From Laccaria trichodermophora (lineage: Eukaryota; Basidiomycota; Agaricomycetes; Agaricales; Hydnangiaceae): a stretch of DNA of 64,000 nucleotides. A program made the translations under genes and the position numbers. The notes under the pieces were generated by a model. The model had not been told where the DNA came from. It saw only the letters and a list, made by a program, of their open reading frames with translations, and searched no databases. The stretch is taken from positions 942,763-1,006,762 of the forward strand of contig JACTVC010000010.1 in NCBI GenBank assembly GCA_018417955.1, in the 5' to 3' direction. Shown here in pieces: positions 46,550 through 57,796 of this stretch (its first letter is position 1; each line of letters opens with the position of its first letter).

Positions 46550-48101
46550 ATGCTCTGTTCAACATGTTCTCTTTTGCAAAGAATTCGACCACTAGCTACC
46601 ACGAGTCTTCGTAGGTTTGCTGTCGCCGCTACAAAAGCTGCGGAAAAGTCTACACCCAATGTTATCACCCAGCTAGAGCACGAAAATGCGCGGATGTTGC
46701 GCGTGGTGGAGAAGCGCGTCGAGGAGCGGAACCTTCTTCTTTCACAAGTGAGAAGCATTATGTTTACCATACCCATACGCTCATAGTTTTCCAGCTTTCA
46801 GAGGAAATGTCGTCGCCTGAAGATGTACTACGCTTAAAGCAGCTCAAAGAATCTAAAGCCCTCCAGACGGCTTGGAACGAATGGACGCAAACTAGACAGG
46901 TCGTCACATTCTTTCGCTCTCATGTTAAACCACAAACTTATCATACTTTATAGTAGCTTCTGGATAATACTGCTCCCCTACTCGACGACCCAGATCCCAC
47001 CATGCGTTCACTCGCAGTGGATGAATACACCTCCCTCACCGAAACTCTTACTCAATTCCTCGAATCTACCTTCCCCTCCCTCTTAGTCCCCCCATCCACA
47101 ACATCCCATCTCTCGGCGCTGATGGAAATGAAATCCGGTGTTGGAGGCTCAGAGTCCAGCCTTTTCCTGGGGGACCTTTTGCGAATGTATCAGCGGCTCG
47201 CAAACGTGAACAGATGGAAGGCACAAGTGGTCGCACAAAATGATAATGATGGCGGTGGAACGAAGGACGCTATCATAGAGATCAAGGGAGACGGCGCATA
47301 CGACGCTTTGCGATTCGAAAGTGGTGTACATCGCGTGCAGCGAGTGCCAGCAACTGAATCTAGCGGAAGAGTGCACACGAGCACGGTTTCCATCGTTGTA
47401 TGTGCAATGCTATACCGATTGAGAATGGTTACTGAAGATAGTTTTACAGGTTTTACCACTTGTAGAGGAAACAGACACCCAGGCGGAAGAGCTTTTTTCG
47501 ATGAGCGACATCAAGCTCGAGGTCATGCGAGCTCGTGGTGCTGGAGGCCAGGTATATATAGTCGCAAACGACCTGACACATCATTCTAACGATATAGCCT
47601 CCAGCACGTCAACAAGACCGAATCTGCCGTACGTCTCACGCACATACCTACCGGAATCACGGTCTCCATGCAAGACGAACGGAGCCAACATCAGGTTAGT
47701 TCAAAACCTTGGTTGGCGGTCGCCTCTCACTGACGAAGCTTGTGAATACTATAGAACAGGCGTCGTGCGTTCCAAGTCCTGCGTTCCCGCCTCCTCGACA
47801 AGAAGCTCACGCGAGAGATGGAGGAACGTCGTGATACCCGAAGAAATCTTGTGCGAGGCGCTGACCGTAGTGAAAAAATCAGAACATACAATTTCGCACA
47901 GGTGCGTTGATATCATCCCCTTGTTCACGCTTTTCATCTCACAACTCTCAATAACAGGAGAGAGTGACCGATCATAGAATAGGATTAACGCTGATGAACC
48001 TCAGCTCAGTCCTCGAAGGCGACGGAATCCAGGATTTTATAGACGCAATCAAGAAGGATCACGCTGACGGCACCCTGGAAGACATGTTAGTTGTCGATTG
48101 A
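46550..48101 (+). CDS. MRF1: Mitochondrial peptide chain release factor 1
   Basis: Recognises stop codons and triggers peptidyl-tRNA hydrolysis on mitochondrial ribosomes. The N-terminus is basic and Ser/Thr/Ala-rich ('[25 protein letters not shown]'), fitting a targeting peptide. The PCRF domain includes '[26 protein letters not shown]' and '[36 protein letters not shown]'. The catalytic GGQ motif is assembled across an intron: 'GAGGQ' (about 47540) joins '[18 protein letters not shown]' (about 47604). The end has 'KIRTYNFAQ' and '[13 protein letters not shown]'. About seven introns are needed. The stop (48099-48101) lies 89 bp from the convergent SPX-RING gene. Confidence 0.94.
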
Positions 48102-48190
48102 TCACTCCTCATCGCCATTACGCAGTGCAGAGTGAACAGTAGACTATTACATACATATAATCCGATAAATTGGAGCTCCTACATTAGTCG

Positions 48191-49991
48191 TTACATTATA
48201 ACACAAGGCTTGTCAGGATCAAGCCCCAACTCTTTCATCTGCTCTTCTGCAGCCTCCTTCTCGTTAGCCTCCAATTTCTCCTTGGCCTCCACAGGAAACC
48301 AATCCTGCATAAAGTTCAAGAGCGCCCAGTCCACATTTGCTACCCCTCACAAGTCAACAAGTCATCAAACTAGAACAATAAAGAACACTCACATCGATTA
48401 GCGATCAACACCACGGGCGCACGACACATGGGACAATCACCCTGTCCCCGTTTCTGCATCTTCACCAAGCACCTCACGCAGAAGAGGTGCCCGCAATTCA
48501 AACGTATCGGTTTGAACGCGATGCTCATACATATCAAGCATGAGTAGTCGTCTAGATGGGGTATGATGGGGAGGAGGGTCTCGCCAATGGCTTGAACCAT
48601 TGTTCGGGGGAGCGTAGTCGTGTGCATCTGGGAAAAGAGAGCTGTGAGCTGGGGAGACAAGGCGTCCGGCTCGGAGGTTAGTCCTGGTAGGGGTAGCGAT
48701 GTGCGCTTGGTGTGTTTCTTGAGAATCTTGCGCGCCGCTTCCGAGTTCGCATGTGAGAACTGTAGTGAGGGTGAGGAAGGAGAAAAGAAGAAAAAAGAGG
48801 GTGAGAAATCATACACACCTTCTTAACATTTAAAATGAATAAATTCAATCCTAAAAATGTCTCTAGAGCTACCCTGCTCTGCTTCAACTTGAACTTCCTT
48901 GGATCCCCGAGACCCCTCTGTGTTGCCCGCTCCGCGAAAAGTTTGAGCCGTTTCTCACTCTCCTCGACGGTCAGCTCTCCCCTCGTTTGCTCCCCAACAC
49001 TCTCGAATACCTCAGCCTCGACGTAAAGCTGGAATATCTCCCGCCAAGAAAACAAGTCGCTCTTGTTCGATTCTCGGTTTGGAGTGCGAATCGTCCCCGC
49101 ATGCGATGTTAACCCCGAATGCGGATGGAATGAGCCCCTCGAGGTGACGGAGGCAGGTAGCGCAGAGTCTCCGATGGTGCGAGAGAGCTCTTGAATTGTG
49201 GTTCGAAATTCGGCGTGAACGGTCGTAAGGTGCGTGGAGACAGAGGAAAGGGCAGTCGAGAGGTTGTGGAAAAATTTGGTGTCATGAATTAGGGGTACCA
49301 CCACCTCTTGGGTTCTTCCAGTGGGATGGGAAAGAGCTTCGCTGGAGAATAAGTGGTGAAATTGGGTAGGGGAGAGAGAAGGGAGAAAAAGCACGAACGA
49401 TGTAATGGCTTGGAGATTGGGGGCACCCTTTAGTTGCATCTGCCGTAAGGACCAGAACAGGGTGTGCGTTACGCCCTCTTGACCGTGATCAGAAGAATCT
49501 TTCGATCCTTCCAGCTCTTCATCTTCAGCCTCAATTTCCAGAAGCTTGCTGGATGACTTTTGCTGCCTGGGCGGCACACTGACCCACAGCCTCAGCTGCG
49601 GTAGAATGTTGGTGGAAGATCCAGAGAGCTCGTAAACCACCTTAGGGAAGCCAGAAGTCTTGAACCACTCCTCGATGTCTGATGGCAGGACCTCAGATGC
49701 GCCGCTTTCAGAGCTAGCGAGAGCCGTTTGATCCGCTCGGTCGTCAACGTCACTTGAAGCTGCAGGAGAAGGAGGTGATATAATTTCGTGCAGCAGTGCG
49801 GGGCTTAAGCCGAGGGATGAAAGCTCTGTGACGATCTGGTTAATCAGTTTTTTCAACTGGTATGGAGATGATAAGCATTCGTCTCAGGAGTATGAGAGAA
49901 AAGAACTGACCTGACGGTATTGAATGGCGTTTTCGCGAAGTTCAGGGGGTAGGCTCAGCAGAAGCTGAGCATAAGTCTTTGAAAAATGCAT
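48191..49991 (-). CDS. SPX-RING E3 ubiquitin ligase with C-terminal CaaX box
   Basis: Starts 'MHFSKTYAQLLLSLPPELRENAIQYRQLKKLINQIV', a classical SPX domain that senses inositol pyrophosphates and so phosphate status. The middle of the SPX is interrupted by a long linker (about 49500-49140), and the last SPX helices ('LFAERATQRGLGDPRKFKLKQSRVALETFLGLNLFILNVKKFSHANSEAARKILKKHTKR') complete it. A C3HC4 RING finger follows ('CLICMSIAFKPIRLNCGHLFCVRCLVKMQKRGQGDCPMC', about 48530-48420). The last exon (about 48340-48191) ends in CVIM, a farnesylation-type CaaX motif. Known relatives are S. pombe Pqr1 and plant NLA/BAH1, which control phosphate transporters. Divergent from the 50115 gene, 123 bp apart. 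Confidence 0.9.
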
Positions 49992-50114
49992 GGCTCTGAC
50001 AAGGCGACATAGATGGGAGAAGGAAAGCCCTAGAATTGCCGCCGTGCCTGCCAGGAATTTTGGCTTGTTGATGCTCGGTGATCACTTGACATTGTCAATG
50101 ACAATTGCAACAAA

Positions 50115-51162
50115 ATGGCAAGTATCTTCAAATCCATTTTGTCGACGTCGTTGACTCTCTTGTAGGATGTAGACCCCCTCGCAGACACTGTTCCCCCGCG
50201 TTATGCCATCGAATCCGATGAAGAAGAAGATGAGATCAACCCTCTTCGCCCAAATCGAAATCCAGAACCAGTCACTGTCGACGTTAAGATCGTCGGGGAG
50301 ACAACCACAAATCGTCCTTTGGTTGTCGCTACCGGAGATTCTGCGGCATATTGGGCGAAGGGTGCCAGCCTCGGCGAGCAAACAGGCGCGATAGGTGTTA
50401 ACGGCGTTCAGGTAGGCTGACGTCTTCGCGTCTTCGGTTCTCATGATGATGTACACATCAGATAGGACTGGTTTTCAATCCTCCTTGGACAAAATCAACC
50501 ATAATCATATCAGAGGTCTTGTCTCGCTTACCTGTGTACGCGATGCATCCGTACGCGGAAAAGATAATCAATACCCTGCAACCATCAAAGTATCCTTACC
50601 CTCACCTACTTTTGTTCAGTTCATTCAATCACACTTGACACAGTACTGCATTGCTCGACTCATATCCAGTTCCTACGTACGCCACAAATGACCCCCCATC
50701 ACTTCAAGACGCTCCCATCCGCTACCTCTCAACTTCCTCGTCAAACACAAAACCACTACCCGTACGCGTCCCACTCAATTCCGTTCTTCCTCTTTTACTG
50801 ATCCAACAATGAAGAACGGTGCTGCACACCCCTTCTCTCCACCAAATCTAATTCAATCAGCGTCGGCATCCTTCCTCGCCATATTGAGCATCAAGCAATT
50901 GCCAGGTACCCTGATACTCCTGCCGTCGCCCCACATCCCACACCCAGCACCGAGAACAATCGCCCAAGCCAACTTTCTTCGTCTGTCCCAAGATGATATC
51001 GAGTGGTCGACGGACACCATCCGATCTGCCCAGGATCTGCTTTTCCAATTCGCGACGGGGGAGTTGGCAGGACTGCCAAAATGGGATCATACCCCATCGA
51101 ACTCCAACACCACCTCATCGCGGAAACGGTTTGAGGTCGGTGAAGGCGGGATGTACATCTGA
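50115..51162 (+). CDS. Putative proteasome assembly chaperone 1 (Pba1/PSMG1-like)
   Basis: Exons placed by eye: 50115-50121 (ATGGCAA), 50173-50410, about 50455-50604, about 50645-50760, about 50814-51162. The product starts MANPLADTVPPRYAIESDEEEDE, continues 'VKIVGETTTNRPLVVATGDSAAYWAKG' and 'IGLVFNPPWTKSTIIISEVLSRLPVYAM', and has 'PPNLIQSASASFLAILSIKQLPGTLILLPSPH' near the C-terminus. The last block matches the 'PN..xxxxAAxLS..Q' pattern of human PSMG1 in my recollection, and the acidic N-terminus also fits. PAC1 pairs with PAC2 to scaffold the 20S alpha ring. The splice chain is well supported; the family call is tentative. Confidence 0.5.
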
Positions 51163-51428
51163 TGAAATGTGTTGTAAATGCGAAAGAACATTAGTGTTGT
51201 ACTTTGAAGAAAATGACATATGATTGATCGACCCTGGTTTAGGAGAACTACACGAAACTTTCGCACTCCAAGTAATCTCAGGCATCATTTCATTGTCACC
51301 GTCTATATATCCCGCGACCGCGAAGAGGTGCAGCTATAGTAAGTCGCATTGATCATGATTTGCCGAAGAAGTGCCAAGCTGGTAAGATTCTATTCCCTGG
51401 TTTTGCTTATAACTAACTGTGAGCGCAG

Positions 51429-53214
51429 GTCTATCGCTGCGTTGTCTCGTCCTACCCAGCGACGATCCAGAATCCTGTTCATTCGTTGTTAGAATCGACA
51501 GAAATTACTACGTCAGTGAACTCAAGCAAACGATCAAAACCCTGGCGGCGCCTCGGCTCGACAATGTCTTTGCACCAAGTCTTCTTCTATGGAAGTGCGC
51601 CATTCCAATGGGACAAGAAATTATTGAATCTGTTAGACTAGCCGGTACCGATCGTTCTCTTGACCGCATCACGGGTGACTGCCGACTTTCAAAGCTCCGG
51701 AGTGAGGAGTTGCCTTCCAACACCTTTCACATCTTGGTACAAGCACCAGGCAAGTTTCATCTTCTTATGTTTAGTTGATGATACTCAATCGACAACGTAG
51801 AAGAATCCCCAGGACCACGAAGTAATTTAAAGATCCATGAGGGCTGCTCCAATCTGAGTGACGAGTCCCATATCACCTTCTCAGTTGGTGAAGCTGGTAT
51901 GATGCTATATCTGGTGATTCTTGAGCTTGCTCATAACTGACTTTGAGCGTAGGTTTACTTTCAACAAATACTCGGTCCAGTTCAAACAACTCAAAACTTC
52001 CTCGCTCCCCTGGCAGCTCCAGAGTTATCAAGCCTCGACTTCTTCACGCGAGCGAAGGAGACCGTCAAGATAAAATTATGTGCCTTCTCTACGACGCCCT
52101 CTGGAAGAAGGGGGAACAAGCTTGGACCAAGATCTCTCGTATAATCAAAGAGCATGTTCCAGATTCAGCTGTCGCACTTGGGGAGGCCGAAGGGCGTGAC
52201 CTGGACCCACCTAAGGAGGCTCAAGTTACGATCGTTGATCTTACCTCTCTATTGAAGTGGACCATGGAGGATGCAAATCTGGATGTCCTGACTCCGATCT
52301 TTCTAGCCCGAGGCGAATACACCGAATTCGACAATTTTCTGGAATCAAATGATAACCATGTCCTTCTTCTAGGGCAACCCGGCATAGGTTCGTGTACTGT
52401 CTACTATTTCATTCCATAATGTGATAGCTCTTTCATAGGAAAGACCATCTACCTGACTTATTGTCTTCTAAGGCGACTCATTGCTGGCTTACCCACCATT
52501 TTCGCAAAAACCTCTGATATTCGTTATATATTTTTGGATTCGGGTGTTTACTGGATCCCATGGAACTCTTTCAACATGTCAGAAGATCCGCCATTCACCG
52601 ATCAACTGGACAACACGCTTGTGTTGTTTGATCTCAACGAAGAACAATCAACACCAGAACGATTTTATGACTGGAGAGTTTTAGTGTCGTCATCCCCGCA
52701 ATCTGCACGATACAAGGAGTGGGTGAAGCACCGAGGGGCTGAATACTGGGTTATGAAGACATGGTCATGGGAAGAGATTTCTTTTGCTCGGTAATGTTTC
52801 CTGCTATTCTCTAAATCTTAATATTGACTCATTGACAAAGGGAACTGCCACCAACAAAATTTTACTGAAAGAATTGTCAGAAGCAATTAGCATATACGGG
52901 GGACGGCCAGAAATATTCTGAACAAGTCTAGATCTCCAGAGCAGGTGGAGAATGAAATCAGGACTGATATCAATAACAGCACCGATTTTCGTTCACTCTT
53001 TCCGACCTCGCACGATTTCCCAGAAAAAACGAGTCGTGCACTGATTACAATCAATCCTAAAGTCGACGACGCTGGCGTTCTGAATCGCGGGGGATATCAA
53101 GGCCAAATCGCTTCTTCATACATCCTCGATTTGCTTCTCAACTCGAAGGACCATGAATTTGCGAACGGCGTGAAGGATACATCTAAAATGGTCACTCCGG
53201 CTGCATTTACTTGA
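51429..53214 (+). pseudogene. Crinkler (CRN)-like protein gene, degenerate
   Basis: The N-terminal 'LSLRCLVLP...VVRIDRNYYVSELKQTIK...LLLWKCAIPMGQ...LSKL..EELPSNTFHILVQAPG' is the ubiquitin-like CRN header. A linker follows, then a P-loop region with Walker A 'LLGQPGIGKTIYLTYCLLRRL' joined across an intron near 52390-52440, and 'WSWEEISFAR' later. No in-frame start codon links cleanly to the header: the first exon is uncertain (possible 5' exon near 51310-51381). Downstream, between about 52845 and 52915, the family-like reading jumps frame twice, so the gene is probably broken; the last frame ends at 53212-53214. The intron at 51751-51801 uses a GC donor (gcaagt). CRN proteins occur in oomycetes and fungi; the role of fungal members is unclear. 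Confidence 0.72.
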
Positions 53215-53456
53215 TCAGCTGTTAACAAGAGTCGGGGACATCTGTATCTATTCCAACTTCTCTTGCAAATCACCACTTATTATCTGGCCGCTGTCGACGG
53301 ATGGGAATTCTGTTATGAAAGTTAAAGCACCTTGAAATCCGAGAAACAAAAAATCGCACATTCATCGTTCTAACTTCTGGCATTCTGTACTTTTGAATAC
53401 GACGAATAATTAGGCGTGACAATTGTGACAACGTCACATTTTTTTTGTTTTCGACC

Positions 53457-55082
53457 ATGGCGTCGACTTCGACTTCAGCCAACGGCGGTTCGACCAATGC
53501 GAGCATTGTTTCGCAGCCGGTGGTCTTCACAACGCAGACACAGTACCCGCTTCCATATCAAAAGTACATGATCCCAACGACATGGAGACGGTACCAACTA
53601 TCACAGCTCGTGAACAAAGCTCTGTTGCTCGTCAAGCCTGTTCCCTTTGATTTTCTCATTAAAGGAGAGATTATCAGGGGCTCTTTGGCTGAATGGTGTT
53701 CTGAGCATGGCGTCGGAGAGGTGCACTTTTTCTTATTTGCATACGCCCAGTCTAACGGTCGAAAGTAGGAAGAAACTCTCGAGATTGAGTATATCGAATC
53801 TGTCATGCCACCCCAAAAAATGTCTGAAATCCCTCATGAAGACTGGGTCTCGTCTGTGTCATGCCAGTTACCACGGTGCGTACGAGTGCAGGGCGATGGT
53901 ACACACCCCTTGTACATAAAAGTCTTAATATATGTCTTTTTTTTTTTCACTGGGACAAATCTTAAGTCTTCACCTCTCGCTTTTCTTGACTCAAAATCAT
54001 ATTTACAAAGACATCTAATCCTTTTTTTCAGATACTTCTTAACAGCCTCATACGATGGCAACCTCCGCGCATTCGACCTCTCCAAAAATCTAATTGCAAG
54101 CACACCCGCGCACCCCGCACCCATAACCTCACTTTGCCTGGTCTCTTCCTCACCCTCAGACGATGACTCGGAACAACTCATCATCGCCAGTGCCTCACAC
54201 GATCTCACCGCGCGTCTGACGCAAGTAACGCTAAACCCCATCGCCAACACAAACGAATCAAAAGCCCTGGCCTCCCTCCACCTACATACTGCTCCTGTCT
54301 CTTCAATCTCAGCTAACGACGCAGGCAGCCACGTTCTCACGGCGTCTTGGGACGGCCTCATTGGGTACTGGGACACTACTGTCCCTTCGACCGACGAAGT
54401 TCCTGAGCCAGCTTTAAATGAGAGGGATCGCAGCAAGAAGCGGAGAAGGGTGGAAGAGGGTGAAGTAAAAGCCAAGAGGAAGGCACCTCTCTCTGTTTTC
54501 AAATCGCACACCGCAAGGGTGTCAAAAGTGCTTTTCGCGTCGGGTGCTGGGGAGACAGCCTACAGCTGTGGCTTTGATTCCACAGTCCGAAGATGGGACA
54601 CAGAGACGGGCGTTTGTAGTCATACGATTGTAAGTTTACTTTCTTCCTTTCCTTCCGGTATTCGAAATCCTAATGAACCCTTATTTTTGCAGACAGCCTC
54701 AGAAAAACCGTTCCTCGACATGGCTTTGACGCCCGATGGTAATAGTGCCCTAGCCACCTCCACAGACAGGAGTATGACGCTCTACGACCTTCGCTCATCC
54801 ACCACGACCCTCACTTCCGCGTCAAATACTTACATGCACCCCTCAACGCCTTCTTGCGTCGCCACGAGCGCGACAAACTCGCACCAGGTTGTTACTGGGG
54901 CGTATGATGGTGTTGTGAGAATTTGGGATCTTAGAAGTCCGAAAAGTGCGATGGCGACTTTCAAGCCGTGGAGTGGGAGTGGTCAAAAGGCTTTGAGCGT
55001 TGACTGGAAGCGGGGAATCGTAGGCGTTGGTGGGGAGCGTGGTTTGGAGATGTGGAAGGTTGGGGAGGAGCAAAAGGTGTAA
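53457..55082 (+). CDS. YTM1: Ribosome biogenesis protein Ytm1 (WDR12)
   Basis: Component of the Nop7-Erb1-Ytm1 (PeBoW) complex, needed for 27S pre-rRNA processing and 60S assembly in the nucleolus; later removed by the AAA-ATPase Rea1. The N-terminal NLE domain is seen in 'VVFTTQTQYPLPYQKYMIPTTWRRYQLSQLVNKAL' and 'PVPFDFLIKGEIIRGSLAEW', binding the Rea1 MIDAS in known orthologs. WD40 repeats follow ('YFLTASYDGNLRAFDL', 'HVLTASWDGLIGYWD', 'AYSCGFDSTVRRWDTETG', 'QVVTGAYDGVVRIWDLR') with a basic loop 'RSKKRRRVEEGEVKAKRK'. Three introns near 53721, 53877 and 54630 keep the frame. Confidence 0.95.
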
Positions 55083-55432
55083 GTAGCAATGTGACCCTTT
55101 GCGAAGGAAAGTTGTGCAATCCACCTCCATAGCAACGTTGAATCATGATTGCAATTCCTGTTATACGGAGCCCCCTTATGAAGACGAATAGCCCTTTGCA
55201 AACAAGTGGTTGACCAATATTTGATTTGATCCATAAGTTATCTACTGTGCATGCATTAATCCCCAGTTCGTTAAAAAACAAATAATGTGAAGCTCGTATC
55301 ATATAGAAAGATCCAAGAAAGATTACCCGTGCGTTTGAACATCGAAACAAAGTGCTAAAGGGTATAAAAGAAAGACGCATTGATCGTCAACCGGGGGTAG
55401 GATGATAAGGTATTTTGAGACGCGAGGCACCG
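55083..55432. other. Convergent 3' spacer
   Basis: Spacer between the convergent YTM1 and transporter-like genes. No RNA gene or repeat was recognised. Confidence 0.4.
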
Positions 55433-57643
55433 TCAGCCTGACCCCGTCCCGTTCCCTTTGACAGACTCCACAATGCTGTCGATGAACGCAACAAGGACCA
55501 ACACAAAAGTGATAACACCTTCCGCTGCGGCAACTCGGGTTGGAGGACACCAGGACCACCGTGATGATGAACGCAAGAATGGAAATGCCTCGAATGTAGG
55601 CTGTTGTGGAACGGGTTCGACAACTGTCAAAGGTTGTTCTTTCGAATTCTCCGTGGTAGTTGGTAAGGTAGGTTGTTGAGTAACAGGAGGCATATCCGCT
55701 ATTGGATGCAGTATAAAATCATCCGTGCCCGCTGTCATTGGCCGTACAGAGGTTGGGCTGCCAGGAAGGGCAAGCAATTCGCTTTTGCTTGGTTCAGCTT
55801 CATTTTTTTCAGATTCGGGTTGTTGTGAACCGGATGCCTCATTAGCTGAGTTGTCTGCGTAATAACGATATCTCGAGGGGGATCGCACAAGGCGAACAAA
55901 GTCGTCAGTCTCGAGCCTGGATTTTTCATCGGGAATAATCAGGACAGGCAGCGGCGGCGGTGGCAGCCGTGTCGATCTAATCCGCGTCGATCTAGTCCTA
56001 ACTAGTTCTAATCCGCGCTGAAGGCCTGTCTCTATGCTGTGGCGATTGTCTGCCGATGGCTGGACATTGGTGTCAAGTAAAGCTAATGCTTTGTACCGTT
56101 TCGATGCAATGTAGAAGAAGAACGGAAAGAGCAAGTTGGCAGGACTTGCGAAGACTAGAGAGGTCCAGTTCAGAATGATAGCTATCCATCCCTTCACAAA
56201 TTGCGGTGAGTCACGCATGAAGACTGAGTAATTCCAATCAAATGAGACCTACTCTCGTTTGGAATGGTATAGCGATTAACCAAGGAACCACGGCGGATAA
56301 GAAGATGGCCATGCGATTCGAGCAAATATTTCCCCGGAGAAGATTATACCGCACCACAATGACAAAAACGGGGACTGAAGTAATAAGCACCGCTATATAA
56401 AAAAAGGATTCCAAATTGAAAGATGCCAATAGCCAAAAATGTCGCGGAGGAACTTACCAACGGGGAATACGTATGTCGAAATCAAAGCGACAATGTTAGG
56501 ACGGCTGCTTGAGAGAATACTTAAGATAGTAGCATTGCCGCCTATTACGAAGGCAGATGCACCCATCCAACCAATAGGGATGTAAATCAGACAGGCGATG
56601 ACCAAGGAAAGCCAAACGACGAGGCGAATGTTGACTGAAGGGTGTGCGTTGTTGATCCACGCCGGGGCGGTCGTAACCTATCGTGTTCAATGTCAGTTCG
56701 CGGGTCGTAACAAGAGGTCAACGAAAAACACTCACGAAAGCAAAGTTGGACAATATAAATCCAACAACGTTGGATTGATTGCTAGCAACAACGGGAATGA
56801 ATACCTTGTCCAAACCGACTTGAATATAAGTGGCAATCCAGACCACAGCAATGACTATCAAGAGAATGAAGGAAGCAATCTGAAATATAATGTTATCCGT
56901 GAGATGGATAAGACTCAAGGGAACAATCATGGCAAAAGTTATCTAAAAATAACGCACAAGATGAGCATTGCATAAGGAGCTCACGAAGGAGTGGAAAAGG
57001 CACCAATGTTCCGAAGCTGAACAGAATGTAATCAGAGAATACCCCGTTCCCGTCCGTCAACATGGTCTTTTCTACAATCACATGGTTAAATGGATACGAT
57101 GCATAGGCATGGGCGCTGACCACATATCCAGCCATTCTGAAAACTGATGGCACAGGTCTTGTGTGCCACAGAAATTAGAAGGGAATCCATACTCTACAAA
57201 GAGGTGAGAGGTGAGACAATCAAAAACACTACAAGACCGTGCCAGCTCACCTGGAAGGATTCAATGAGACTCGTGATAATGAGACTCTGCAAGGCAACAT
57301 AAAGGACAATCTGCACGACCCAATGCCAGCGTTTCCCGAGATATAGATGCGCGATGGTCGTAAATTCAATCGAGGCTTGAAATTCTTCGTTTCCTTGGAT
57401 AGAAGCCATAACTTCAATGACAAACAATGTCGCGGAGCCAGTCAGGAAGGCAATAAGGGCGAAGGCAATCAGGGGTCTAAAAACAATGCCCCGTCACCAT
57501 TTCGGACGAGAATAGATGGACCGAAGTACGAACGTTAGCCATCCTGCTTGCTGGAAAAGCAGTGGTATGACGGCTAGTGAAGGACCAGTGAGACCAGACA
57601 CCAGAAGTGCCAGACTGCCTATAAATCCTATTGTCCGTGGCAT
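55433..57643 (-). CDS. Amino-acid-transporter-like multipass membrane protein
   Basis: The chosen start (57643) gives MPRTIGFIGSLALLVSGLTGPSLAVIPLLFQQAGW, a first membrane helix with the 'GPxxxxIPLLFQxAGW' pattern common to fungal AAAP-type vacuolar amino-acid transporters. Later blocks are 'FVIEVMASIQGNEEFQASIEFTTIAHLYLGKRWHWVVQIVLYVALQSLIITSLIESFQ', 'VVSAHAYASYPFN', 'DNIIFQIASFILLIVIAVVWIATYI' and 'FFYIAVLITSVPVFVIVVRYNLLRG'. A hydrophilic tail with Ser/Pro/Glu-rich sequence follows, and one more short hydrophobic stretch near 55470. At least six introns. The family call rests on membrane layout and the N-terminal signature from memory. It lies 153 bp downstream of the Csc1 gene on the same strand. 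Confidence 0.68.
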
Positions 57644-57796
57644 GTCGATGGACGACTTGGTAGATCTGGGACAACCCCGTTAAAAGGGCTGCGCATCGTT
57701 GTAAAGAACGCTGAAAAGCCGAGAAGGCCAAGTCCTAAGATCATTACATAATTAAAAGTTATTATTATAACAATCAAGGGGTATCAAGTGTGCTAT

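Noticed and set aside
50082..50456. 124-codon minus-strand ORF
   Set aside because: It is antisense to exons of the 50115-51162 gene, whose splice chain and acidic N-terminus are coherent.
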